DNA from: Planctomycetota bacterium
GTDB taxonomy: Bacteria > Planctomycetota > Planctomycetia > Pirellulales > Pirellulaceae
NCBI GenBank assembly: GCA_026692885.1
Contig: JAPLNJ010000688.1
Coordinates: forward strand, 1 to 24,473
Direction: 5' to 3'
Length of the DNA stretch: 24,473 nucleotides
A model generated the notes under the pieces. It saw only the letters and a list, made by a program, of their open reading frames with translations. It made no database searches and had not been told where the DNA came from. The stretch's first letter is position 1. Each line of letters opens with the position of its first letter. Shown one piece after another: positions 1 to 8,401 of this stretch. Both the position numbers and the translations under genes were made by a program.

Positions 1-764
1 GGAGACGAATTGGATCTCTTTCTCCCTTCGAAGGAGACCCTTCCAACGAAGGAAACCAGCGAAGTAGACGCGGAATTACACCCAGTCAACTGGTACCATC
101 CCGCGTATCGACTCCGGCTCCCTTTTCTATACCGGTCCCACGATTGGGCCGGTTTCTGGCAGGTAGGAGAGGTTCCCGGCGCTGAACGTCCGAAGCTCGG
201 ATTGCGGGGCATGCATCATTTGACTCTTTGCCCCCTCGCCGATGGTCTCGCGCGCCCTTTGCCCGGCATCCGGCCGCCGACGTTGTCGGCAACCATCGCC
301 CATAGGTCCCAGGGCGACGACGTGACCGGTCTACGTCTGCCTGCATAAGCGATTGAGATGGCAGGTAGTCGCAGACTCATCCCGGCCGCGATCAACCGAT
401 TGCTGGTCGCCGGTGGCCCCTTCCGATCGCTGCTGGCGAGGGAAAAGGGCGGCGGCCGGATCATTATGCAAAAGCCACTGCCGGGACGCCGACATGACGT
501 GGAGGAGCCGCTGCCGCGTGGCGTAGCGTTCCCTGGTGGCAGGTGCCAGTGATCGATCGCAGGCGGATCGAAGACGATGACACTGAAGCCGGTGGCCGAT
601 ACCGGAAAACGGTCGGGAGGGTGAGCACCGAAATGCCCTCAGGGCCGATGACCCCGCACCTCCCGGCCGATCAACATTGGACCATGCGGCCGGGTTATCG
701 TCGATCATGGCCACCGCGATGCCCGTGGTGAAGGACATCCGAGTCCGGCAGCAGGGCCCGATAA
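1..764. other. Non-coding or unassigned left edge
   Basis: I see no convincing gene here. The open frames on both strands are short, arginine- and proline-rich and overlap each other, with no credible ribosome binding site or recognisable motif. The first seven bases (GGAGACG) are complementary to 965-971, the acceptor-stem-like end of the tRNA-like fragment at 948-972, but the sequence after them does not fold as a tRNA or tmRNA 5' half, so I treat the match as unproven. Confidence 0.4.
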
Positions 765-791
765 GCCAAAACGGTAAACTACCGTTTTGGC
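765..791. repeat. Perfect inverted repeat, 12-bp arms with 3-nt loop
   Basis: GCCAAAACGGTA at 765-776 is followed by AAC and the exact reverse complement TACCGTTTTGGC at 780-791. There is no T-run after it, so it is a poor terminator. Its inner part (AAAA.GGTA / TACC.TTTT) matches the architecture of the palindrome at 1048-1071 just before the integrase. The pair brackets the tRNA-like 3' end and could be recombinase arm or operator sites. The repeat is seen directly; the role is inferred. Confidence 0.75.
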
Positions 792-947
792 AACACGGCG
801 ACTTCCAGAATACGGCTTTTCCCCGAGATTCCGTAAGATGGTTTGAAAGGGCTTGCAATACCGATCCGAAGGGCTAAAATCCCGGAATTCTTCGGCGATT
901 TGGGCCAAAACAGTGGTTTCAAAGGATGCCTTTGCAAGCTAGGGGTT

Positions 948-972
948 GGCGGTTCGAGCCCGCTCGTCTCCA
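948..972 (+). other. tRNA/tmRNA-like 3' end, probable attachment site
   Basis: The stretch folds as a T-arm plus the 3' acceptor strand. The stem GGCGG (948-952), loop TTCGAGC (953-959) and stem CCGCT (960-964) are followed by CGTCTCC (965-971) and a discriminator A (972). No matching D-arm or acceptor 5' strand lies within 60-100 nt upstream, and no tmRNA body with a tag reading frame is visible, so this is a 3' fragment rather than an intact RNA gene. Tyrosine integrases commonly recombine at such 3' ends and leave a fragment at one boundary of the island. The integrase begins only 120 bp downstream. Confidence 0.55.
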
Positions 973-1047
973 CTGTTCTTAACTATCGCCGAACGCTTGA
1001 CTTGCGTACCTTCCCGACGTAGGGAAGTGCGGCCTAGATGTCCTTGG

Positions 1048-1071
1048 AAAAGTGGTACGACTACCACTTTT
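1048..1071. repeat. Inverted repeat upstream of the integrase start
   Basis: AAAAGTGGTA (1048-1057), a CGAC loop and TACCACTTTT (1062-1071) form a perfect 10-bp dyad that ends 22 bp before the integrase ATG. Its arms resemble those of the dyad at 765-791. The position suggests autoregulation of the integrase or an accessory recombination site. If transcription starts upstream, the hairpin would also lie in the leader just before the Shine-Dalgarno sequence. Confidence 0.65.
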
Positions 1072-1093
1072 GCAGGCTGAAAGGTGCCGCACT

Positions 1094-2332
1094 ATGCCCA
1101 AACGTAAAGGTCACGTCCCCGCCTACCGTCTTCACAAGCCCTCCGGCCAAGCCCGCGTAATAATCAACCGCGAGCACATCTACCTGGGGCCATACTGTTC
1201 GCCGGAGAGTCGCGAAAAGTACGCCCGCTATATCGCCGAGATGTCGGTCTCCGACCAGACTCCGCCGCAGGCAGCATCGACGGTGGGCAAAAGCCAGAAT
1301 CTGTCCATCGGCGAACTAATCGTTGCCTACTGGCCGTTCGCCGAGAGCTACTACGTCAAGGACGGAGAACCGGCTGGCGAACTTGCTTCGATGCGTGCCG
1401 CTCTCCGGCCGCTGCGAGACATCTATGCCTCGACGTCTGCCAACGAGTTTGGCCCGAAGTCGCTGAAGGCGGTCCGGGAGCAGATGGTCAAGGAAGACAT
1501 GTGCCGGAACGTAGTCAACCACAACCTCAGCCGGATCAAACGGTTCTTCCGTTGGGCGGTTGGAGAAGAGCTGGTTGATCCGTCGGTGTACCACGGCCTG
1601 CAGGCGGTTCCTGGATTGCGAGCCGGGAAGACCACTGCTCGCGAAACAGAGCCGATCAAACCCGTGCCGGACGAGCACGTCGATGCAGTGCTACCGTTCG
1701 TCTCGCCGCACGTCTCGGCCATGATTCAAGTCGAACGATTGACCGGCATGCGGCCCTGCGAAGTCGTCATCATGCGGGCCTGCGACATCGACATGTCCGG
1801 AGATGTTTGGGTCTACGAGCCGCCGGACCACAAGAACCGCTGGCGGGGCAAACGCCGACTGATTCCTGTCGGACCGAAGGCCCAAGTGATCCTAAAGCCG
1901 TTTCTGGATCGAGAGCCGGCCGCGTACTTGTTCAGCCCGATGGAAGTCGACGCCTGGCGGAACGAGCAGCGTCGCTTGACTGCTGGCACTGATCGCAAGA
2001 CGCCGGTGTACCCGTCGGAACTGCGGTCCAAGGAGAAGGCCAAGCAGGCTCGCAAGCGACGGAAGCCGGTACGACCGCGGCGAGATCACTACGACACGCA
2101 CTCCTACCAGAGGGCCGTCGAGTACGGCTTCGACCGAGCTGAAAAAGCCGGCGTCAACATCCCGCACTGGCATCCCAACCAGCTTCGTCACAACCGCGGT
2201 ACCGAGGTCAGGAAGGTCTACGGTGTCGAGGCCGCTCAGGTGATTCTGGGGCACGCACGGGCCGACGTGACGCAGGTGTACGCCGAGAAGAACCAGGAGT
2301 TGGCGATGCGGATTGCGAAGGAAACGGGTTGA
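1094..2332 (+). CDS. Tyrosine recombinase / phage-type integrase
   Basis: A 412-residue site-specific recombinase expected to integrate and excise the element. The N-terminal part (residues 1-60, starting MPKRKGHVPAY) is the arm-type region common in planctomycete integrases. A core-binding SAM-like helical domain follows at roughly 70-170. The catalytic domain shows all the recognisable active-site residues: R220 in TGMRPCEVV, the box II HPNQLRH (H360, R365, H366 region), H387 in LGHARADVTQVY and the nucleophile Y396. I start at the ATG at 1094 because AAAGGTG lies a proper distance upstream and family members begin here; an in-frame GTG at 1052 falls inside the 1048-1071 dyad. The gene is next to the tRNA-like fragment at 948-972, as expected for an island integrase. 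It looks intact. Confidence 0.93.
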   Translation: MPKRKGHVPAYRLHKPSGQARVIINREHIYLGPYCSPESREKYARYIAEMSVSDQTPPQAASTVGKSQNLSIGELIVAYWPFAESYYVKDGEPAGELASMRAALRPLRDIYASTSANEFGPKSLKAVREQMVKEDMCRNVVNHNLSRIKRFFRWAVGEELVDPSVYHGLQAVPGLRAGKTTARETEPIKPVPDEHVDAVLPFVSPHVSAMIQVERLTGMRPCEVVIMRACDIDMSGDVWVYEPPDHKNRWRGKRRLIPVGPKAQVILKPFLDREPAAYLFSPMEVDAWRNEQRRLTAGTDRKTPVYPSELRSKEKAKQARKRRKPVRPRRDHYDTHSYQRAVEYGFDRAEKAGVNIPHWHPNQLRHNRGTEVRKVYGVEAAQVILGHARADVTQVYAEKNQELAMRIAKETG

Positions 2333-2405
2333 TCGGCGCGGCGTGGTCTGGTCGAAGCTGCGGCAGTCACCGGTTGACTCCCGAGCCGGACGGTAAAGAA
2401 TACGT

Positions 2406-2537
2406 TACAAGATTCGGAAGCAACGCAGCGCGGAAGCGGCCAGGGTTGTAACGGGCCGCGCCGCGGCTGATGTGACTCGGGTCTACACCGAGAAGCACCG
2501 GCAGAAGGTGATCGTGATCGTGAAGGAGAGCGGGTAG
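2406..2537 (+). pseudogene. Relic of a second tyrosine-integrase C-terminus
   Basis: In the frame ending at the TAG at 2535-2537 the sequence reads ...AEAARVVTGRAAADVTRVYTEKH... and then a short tail. This parallels the end of the intact integrase just upstream (VEAAQVILGHARADVTQVYAEKN), including the nucleophile tyrosine, but the GH of the LGH motif has become GR. An in-frame stop lies immediately upstream at about 2400, and nothing before it resembles an HxLRH box. About 43 codons survive. It is diverged enough to be a different integrase rather than a recent duplication of its neighbour, so it suggests repeated integration at this site. Confidence 0.7.
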
Positions 2538-2608
2538 TTGTCTAACGAACATCGCGACATTTGGCCAGACTCGGCTTCTCGCCGGTGAAAAAGGGAGTAG
2601 TGCGTTTA

Positions 2609-5600
2609 ATGATCGAACATCGCTTGAACAATCAATCGGATGAAAATGGAGTGCGTCAGGAGTCACAACTGGTGGTTGTGGAATCGGAGTCGCCCAACTG
2701 GCAGCGTATGGCAGATGTTGTAGGCGAAGCGAGAGACGGAGATTCCCTGGCCAACGTTTGGTCAGATTTCATCGAGTCGGGGGGATCTGCAGATCCGGAT
2801 GTTTGGACCAGTTTCGCTCGGGCCGCGTCGAGGACGAGCCAAGGACATCTACTAATCGAGGTCTGGATCGAATGCACGAAGGCAGGCATTGCCCTGAATC
2901 CCGTCGGCTGGAGCGCCTTTGCGGAAGCGTCAGGAGCCACCGGGTTGAAGAATCTGTTGACCCAAATGTGGCGACGTTTCCAGGAATCCAACCTTCCGTC
3001 AAACATCGCTGCCCTTGATGCCTTTGCCTACGCGGCTGGAAGAACTCGGCAGGGGCAACTCGTCACCGAAATCTGGAACGCGTGCCGTGACACCAAGGGC
3101 CGCTTGGCCTTTCGACTGTGGAGCAGGCTTGCCCATGCTGCTGCAAAGACTCGACAAACCGAACTGATCACCGAGATCTGGCACGCCTGTCGAGACGCTA
3201 GGGGCTACTTGGTGTTCCGCCTGTGGATTTGTCTTGCCTATGCCGCCGGGAGAACCAGGCAGGGGCCATTGGTCACCGAGATTTGGAACGCGTGCCGAAT
3301 CGCGCGTGTCGAATTGACCGCGGGCCAGTGGATCACTCTCGCGTACGCGGCCGGCCGAACCAGACAGCGGCACCCCGTCATGGAGGTCTGGAGCGGTTGT
3401 CAAATCGCCCCTGCCAAATTAACTGCTGAACAGTGGACCGGTCTCGTCTACGCCGCCGGAGAAAACCAACAGGCGGCACTGGTGGCCGAAATCTGGAAGA
3501 CATATCGCGACGCCTCGGCCGACTTGACTCCTCACCATTGGAGCCGTCTTGCCTACGTCGCCGGTATGACCGGACAGGGAGAGCTGCTCTTCGAGGTCTG
3601 GGCGGCACGTCAAAAAGCAGACGGTCAGTTGTCTTCTCACGAGTGGATTAGTTTTGCCTACGCCGCCGGTCGTAGTCGGCAGAGTCTCTTGCTGACGGAT
3701 ATCTGGGCCGCGCGTCGCAACTCGCGTGTCCCCTTTACCGCTCGCGAATGTATCGCTTTTGCCTACGCCACAGATCGTACCAGGAACGGAGACCTGTTCG
3801 CTGAGATTTGGACCGCATATTGCGACGCAAGGGTCAAACTGACTTCTCGTCAGTGGATCCGGTTTGTCCAGGCTGCCGTGGCCACTGGGCAGGGAGAGTT
3901 ACTCGTTGCGATCTGGACAGCCCGCTGCGCCGCGAAGATTGCGTTTGACGGATATACCTGGACTTGGTTCTCGAACGCTGCTGCGATGACCGGACAGGCG
4001 ACACTGTTGGCCAAAATCTGGAGGGCATTTCGCAGATGCGGGATGGTTATCACTTCTCGCCTCGGACGCGTTTTTGCTAACGCCGCTGGAAGCATCGGGC
4101 TGGCAGAGTTGCTTTCCGAGATCTGGGCCGCATGCCGCGACTTGCAAGTCGCGTTAGATCCCCAGTGGTGGGCCACCTTTGCGGACGCCGCCAGCAGAAC
4201 CGGGCAGGGGAAGCTGTTGGCCGAAATCTGGAGCGCCTGTCGCGCCGCGAAGGCCGCCTTAACTTCTCGCGAGTGGAGCCGTTTCGTGCAGGCGATAAAC
4301 TCCAGTCAGGGCATGCTGCTTTCCGAGATCTGGACCGCATACCGCGATTCGCAAGTCGCCCTAGATTCCCAGATGTGCTCCAGCTTTGCTCTCGCCGCCC
4401 GGAGAACAGGACAGGGTAAATTGCTGGCGGAAATCTGGACCGTCTATTCCGCGGCGGGGGTCGAGTTCCATCTCGAGACGTGGGACGATTTCGTCTATGC
4501 CGCTGGCGAACTCGGACAGGGGGACCTGGTCACCGAATTATGGGGCGATTTTCGCGCCGCCAAACGCGGCTTTGATCCCCCGACTTGGGCCAGTTTTGCC
4601 GAGGCCGCCGGGAAGACCGGGCAACGGGAGCTGTTTTCCGAAATCATGACCTTGGTCCGTGAGCGAGCCGCATCTAGTCCCCAAACACGGATCAGCTTTG
4701 CTCAAGGTGAAACACGCCTGGAGAACACTGCCTTGGCGCGAGGGTCGTGCGAGCAAGCCGCCACCATCTCGACGAAGTTCGACGACGCGTTTTGGATGAC
4801 GATGCTATCCGCAGCATCCCCGGACGAAGATTTGCTCATGGAGGTTTTTCGCCACCGCGAAAGTTGCCTGGGGTTTATGCGGCAGCTTCGCAGGGGCGAG
4901 GTGGACCAGTGCTTGGCCAAGATGGCATCGCAACTAGCCGACGAGAACCACCGAGCGGAAATCACCGAGACCCTGCTTGGCACCCGGACCGATGTCGCCG
5001 CATGTTTCAGCTTTATTCGCGGAGCTGTTCCCAGCACGGATTTCGAGGAGCGGAAAGCCGCCATGGGTTGTGTCACGCGGTGGCTCGTGGCAAGTCTGTT
5101 CGTGTGCACCAGGGAACAATTTTTGGCCCGTTGCCTGACGGTGGCAGACCAACTATTTGGATTGCGTCCCGACGCGCGCAATCTGGAAGAAGCTCTCTCT
5201 TGCTACGGTATCGAAACGGCGGCAGCTTGTTGGCGTTGGCTCATTCGCGCACTATTCCAACAGGCATTCGGATATTTGGAGCAATTGGATGACGATCAAC
5301 TCACCAGCGAGATTTCTTGTGCTGACTCCGGCGTGGTCGCGCGCATTGTGGTCTTCCAACAACAACTCGTTGACACCGTGGACCGCCTACGACTTCGCTT
5401 GGATTTGCCTTGCTCGCCAGCGGTGCAATCGCTATTGCCGATCGTTGGCAAACTGTGCGACACGCAGGTGACGACCTTCATCAAACGCATCCAAGGTCCG
5501 TCTCGCCCCGAAATGGCGGCTCTTGAACAACTGCGGGCGGCCAATACCGAACAACTTTCGGCATCCTCCTGGGAGGTGGTTCTCGCTTACTACGTGAGCA

Positions 5601-6268
5601 ATTTAGCTCGTGTCACGCTGGACACGCAACTGGAGGGCATCAAAGGCGAAATCCACACGCTAAAACACGATTTTATTCGGTCGTTTCAGGAGCCGATCAC
5701 AAGGGCAGGTCATCGGAACCAGCGTCTCGCGTTAGCCTCCAGAGCGAGAGCCTTCGTGTCTTCCTTCGGCGCCGTCCTGTTCCAAGTCGGATCAGGGCGT
5801 CCTCTAGCCGTGGGACTGGGCCGACTGGTTCGCTGGTTCCTGGCGCCAAGGGCGACAACAAGAGCACGTCTCGACGCATGGATCATCCGCACACCGCGAC
5901 GCGTCTTGATCTCATCCCGGGACGACGCTGAGGACGCAGTGCTCATCCCGATGTTTAAGGAGCTTCGGGCCAACGCCGAACGGGCACTAGCCGACTTGCC
6001 GGCCGATGATCGACGATTCGAAGTCAACTTAAGCGAACCGACTAGCGACGGCGAAAGCCTCGCCGTCTTGACGGTCGCGAACACGTGTTCGGAACACGCC
6101 GTCGCTGACCTGCATTCGAGCAACCGTGGCTGCCGTGATATTCGTCGGTGGGCCAGTTCGTTGTCCAACGGGGAATCGCAAGGTTACGCCATTTACAGAC
6201 GCGAACGGCGAGGACAGCAGATGTGGTTCGTGTGGGAGATCTACCTGCCGACGTGGCTAGGCGAGTAG
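2609..6268 (+). CDS. PPR-like repeat protein with histidine-kinase-like C-terminus
   Basis: A 1219-residue protein with no obvious signal peptide or membrane helix. Residues 65-693 are about 18 tandem repeats of 35 residues with the pattern W..FAYAAGRTGQG.LL.EIW followed by ACR.A...LT. Length and helix-turn-helix spacing match the pentatricopeptide/TPR class. Residues 700-1000 are unassigned and alpha-helical. Near the end, LKHDFIRSFQEP around H1020 looks like a HisKA H-box, ELRANAERAL (N1122) like an HATPase N-box, and the final part (V.NT, then GCRDIRRWASSL, then FVWEIYLP) follows the usual order of a kinase ATPase domain, but the DxGxG box is not recognisable. The start is the ATG at 2609, which has AAGGGAG at 2591-2597; an upstream in-frame TTG (2561) has none. 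A response regulator gene follows after 22 bp, which supports the kinase reading. The kinase assignment is inference and could be wrong if the domain is inactive. Confidence 0.8.
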   Translation: MIEHRLNNQSDENGVRQESQLVVVESESPNWQRMADVVGEARDGDSLANVWSDFIESGGSADPDVWTSFARAASRTSQGHLLIEVWIECTKAGIALNPVGWSAFAEASGATGLKNLLTQMWRRFQESNLPSNIAALDAFAYAAGRTRQGQLVTEIWNACRDTKGRLAFRLWSRLAHAAAKTRQTELITEIWHACRDARGYLVFRLWICLAYAAGRTRQGPLVTEIWNACRIARVELTAGQWITLAYAAGRTRQRHPVMEVWSGCQIAPAKLTAEQWTGLVYAAGENQQAALVAEIWKTYRDASADLTPHHWSRLAYVAGMTGQGELLFEVWAARQKADGQLSSHEWISFAYAAGRSRQSLLLTDIWAARRNSRVPFTARECIAFAYATDRTRNGDLFAEIWTAYCDARVKLTSRQWIRFVQAAVATGQGELLVAIWTARCAAKIAFDGYTWTWFSNAAAMTGQATLLAKIWRAFRRCGMVITSRLGRVFANAAGSIGLAELLSEIWAACRDLQVALDPQWWATFADAASRTGQGKLLAEIWSACRAAKAALTSREWSRFVQAINSSQGMLLSEIWTAYRDSQVALDSQMCSSFALAARRTGQGKLLAEIWTVYSAAGVEFHLETWDDFVYAAGELGQGDLVTELWGDFRAAKRGFDPPTWASFAEAAGKTGQRELFSEIMTLVRERAASSPQTRISFAQGETRLENTALARGSCEQAATISTKFDDAFWMTMLSAASPDEDLLMEVFRHRESCLGFMRQLRRGEVDQCLAKMASQLADENHRAEITETLLGTRTDVAACFSFIRGAVPSTDFEERKAAMGCVTRWLVASLFVCTREQFLARCLTVADQLFGLRPDARNLEEALSCYGIETAAACWRWLIRALFQQAFGYLEQLDDDQLTSEISCADSGVVARIVVFQQQLVDTVDRLRLRLDLPCSPAVQSLLPIVGKLCDTQVTTFIKRIQGPSRPEMAALEQLRAANTEQLSASSWEVVLAYYVSNLARVTLDTQLEGIKGEIHTLKHDFIRSFQEPITRAGHRNQRLALASRARAFVSSFGAVLFQVGSGRPLAVGLGRLVRWFLAPRATTRARLDAWIIRTPRRVLISSRDDAEDAVLIPMFKELRANAERALADLPADDRRFEVNLSEPTSDGESLAVLTVANTCSEHAVADLHSSNRGCRDIRRWASSLSNGESQGYAIYRRERRGQQMWFVWEIYLPTWLGE
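2801..4687 (+). repeat. Coding array of ~18 PPR-like 35-residue (105-bp) repeats
   Basis: Each 105-bp unit encodes one degenerate 35-residue repeat (one unit, near 4300, is 34). The most constant positions are W at 2, FA or LA at 5-6, AAGRT around 9-13, EIW near 21-23 and a Cys/Tyr-Arg pair near 25-26. Units 3-6 are most alike, suggesting recent expansion, while units 1, 2 and 18 are the most diverged caps. Such arrays form a superhelical surface that binds RNA or protein. PPR arrays are well known in plant organelles and much rarer in bacteria. Confidence 0.8.
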
Positions 6269-6290
6269 TATTTACACACGGGGTATTCAA

Positions 6291-8098
6291 ATGGTCGAGA
6301 CCGACACCAAGTGCCGCGTTCTGATCGTCGACGACGATCTTCAGGAAGCATCGAGAATTGCTCATGAGCTTTCAGATGTTCCGCCGGCACGAATAGGTGG
6401 CCGAGAGCTGGTCATTGAAATCAGCAACAGCGCATATTTCGTGGAACGCCGACTCAAGGAGGCCAAACCGGAGTCGCCGCCTTGGGATGTCATCTTTTCG
6501 GATGTCTTCATGCCTTGTCCGTGCGACAAACCCAAGGCTGCTCCTTGCGCCGAGGCGACACACGAGCCGATTCGGGGGCCAGCCGGAAAATCGTGGTCGG
6601 CTCACATTTATCACTACTCCTGGAATGAAGACCAGGTCAGCGCAAAACACGGCGGATTTCTGATCGCGGAAGCGTTTCTTGCTGTGCGCAAGAGCCGACC
6701 TTCGTATGAGAAGACGCAACTGGTGCTGATGTCAAATCGTCTATTTGGCGAGGATCGAGACCGCGTTTTGAGCCTGTTGTCGCGAGGTCGTCCGAGCATG
6801 GAGTACTACGACAAGGCGCAGTGGGAGGACGCAATCCTAGAACCATCACGACCTCAGATTGATTCAGAGCATTTTGTTCAAGCGTTGATTCAGGCGATTC
6901 GTCGGGCGGAGTCGTCCCAGGGGTTGGGGCTGTACTCGGAACACTCGGTGCCGGACTCGACCCCGTTTCTCTGTATGGCCCCAAGGATGCAAGAGATCAT
7001 GATCCAGGCTCGCGGTTGGGCTGGGAGCAAGAGGGCACGCGTTATTCTGCTCAACGGAGAGACGGGCGTCGGCAAATCGCGTCTTGCTGAGCATCTACAC
7101 TCACTCAGGGTGAAACAACTGGGCATTTCGGACAAGATCGAACGTGTGGCCGCCCCGAACCTACCGTGTACCGTATTCGACAGTCTACTCTTTGGCCACG
7201 AGAAGGGAGCCTTCACTGGAGCAGACGAGGCCCATAATGGGCATGTCTTTTCGGCAGCTAAAGGCACGTTGTTCTTCGATGAAATCGGAGATGTGCCGTT
7301 ACTTTCGCAGGGCAAGCTCTTGGATTTGTTTGATGGCAGAGGATACCGCCGTGTGGGTGGAAAGGAACTCCTTACAAGCCTCCCAGCCTTCTTTCTTTGC
7401 GCTACGAATTGTGACTTAGATGTGGCGGTGGAGACGGTCAAGTTAGGAGAGATCTATTTGAACGCATCAAGACATACCGTTTGGAGATTCCGCCGCTACG
7501 TGAACGCAAGGAGGATATCATTCCGCTCGCCCGTCTCGCTATACAAAAAACCAACGAGCCGGAACTGACGCTCGCTAGCGACGCCAGGCCGGTTCTGGAG
7601 GGTTACCACTGGCCAGGCAATGTTCGGGAACTCTGGGACACGGTCCAAATGTTGGCCGGCGACTGTCGTCGCGCACAATTGACTGGAGCGGTTATACAGA
7701 AGGCCCTGAATGCTCGGACAAAGTCCGCACGTCCGAGTGATCGCAAACCGGATGGCCAGAAATCAACGATGCAGTCGCCTTCCTCAGTCACGGTGGAATC
7801 GATTCTCAAAGGCGGGGTTAGCTGGGATCAAGTGAAATGTGAGCCAGACGTCAGGAAAGCAGCACTGATGATTGCTGCCGTTGGTCGAAATAGGCGGAAG
7901 GGAAAGAAGCAGCAGGATCTTGCGAAAATGCTTCACGTTATTCCCAATACCATCGAACAGTTTCTGCGCAAGACGAGGAATCAACTCCGGGAAGGCGAAC
8001 TGACGCTGGACGGACTTCGCGGACAGGTTGAGCCACCGGACACGGAATACTTGGAGTCGTTCGTCGCGAAAGCCCTGCTACCGAAGAGCAAAGAATAG
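6291..8098 (+). CDS. NtrC-type response regulator (receiver + sigma54 AAA+), apparent frameshift
   Basis: This is a bacterial enhancer-binding protein, about 602 residues once joined. The receiver domain shows VLIVDDD (10-16), the phosphoacceptor D71 in IFSDVFMP, and K175 in MEYYDKAQ. An insert of about 45 residues containing Cys and His follows D71. The AAA+ domain has Walker A GETGVGKS (256-263), the sigma54-contact loop GAFTGA (306-311) and Walker B TLFFDEIGD (326-334). The first frame runs to 7568, but similarity leaves it at 7442. From 7445 the next frame gives RRDLFERI, IPPLRERKEDI and WPGNVREL, then a C-terminal helix-turn-helix-like segment (RRKGKKQQDLAKML) ending at 8098. Restoring one T at 7443-7444 gives K-F-R-R-D-L, the family sequence, so a one-base deletion or a sequencing error is the simplest explanation. 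The protein probably receives phosphate from the upstream kinase-like protein and activates sigma54 promoters such as the one at 8562. Confidence 0.88.
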
Positions 8099-8401
8099 TC
8101 CTGTTAACTCCTGTTCTCTATCTTGCGACCTCCGTCGCCGTGCTACGGTGCCACGAGAAGGGCGAGAGAGTCTAGTTCGCTGGGTCATTGTTTCTACAAG
8201 AGTGCCGCGGCAAGGACCGCGTGCCTGAGGCGAAGACGGTGCCAGTGTCTCCCGCCGCCGTCGCCATCTCTGCACTCCCGGCTCTCCCGCTGACGGCTCT
8301 CTGTCCGTCGGCAGTCTATCCACAGCTCATGTTGTCCGCCGCGACCTGCGAGGCCGTTCGCTCGGAGGTCGCGGGAGCAGACAACCTTCGAAAAGCTGAT
8401 C
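8099..8401. other. Intergenic region after the response regulator
   Basis: There is no gene with credible support. A 10-bp sequence (GCGACCTCCG) near 8124 recurs inverted near 8365, which could let this stretch fold as a long-range hairpin or a small RNA, but I see no promoter or terminator to support a transcript. Confidence 0.35.

Noticed and set aside
331..858. Reverse-strand open frame of 175 codons
   Set aside because: Composition is Arg/Ser/Pro-rich with no motif or ribosome binding site, and it runs through the perfect inverted repeat at 765-791; it looks like chance openness in GC-rich DNA.
1..972. Intron-split or very long tmRNA/tRNA spanning the acceptor match from 1-7 to 965-971
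   Set aside because: No D-arm, tag frame or group I intron core is recognisable in between; a 7-base complement alone is weak.
779..973. Reverse-strand frame starting METSGLEPPTPSLQ
   Set aside because: This is the familiar false protein produced by reading antisense to a tRNA/tmRNA 3' end; it instead supports the tRNA-like fragment at 948-972.
2561..2608. Upstream TTG start for the repeat protein
   Set aside because: No ribosome binding site near 2561, whereas AAGGGAG precedes the ATG at 2609.
3378..3640. Antisense open frames inside the PPR-like array
   Set aside because: They are shadows created by the 105-bp periodicity of the real gene.
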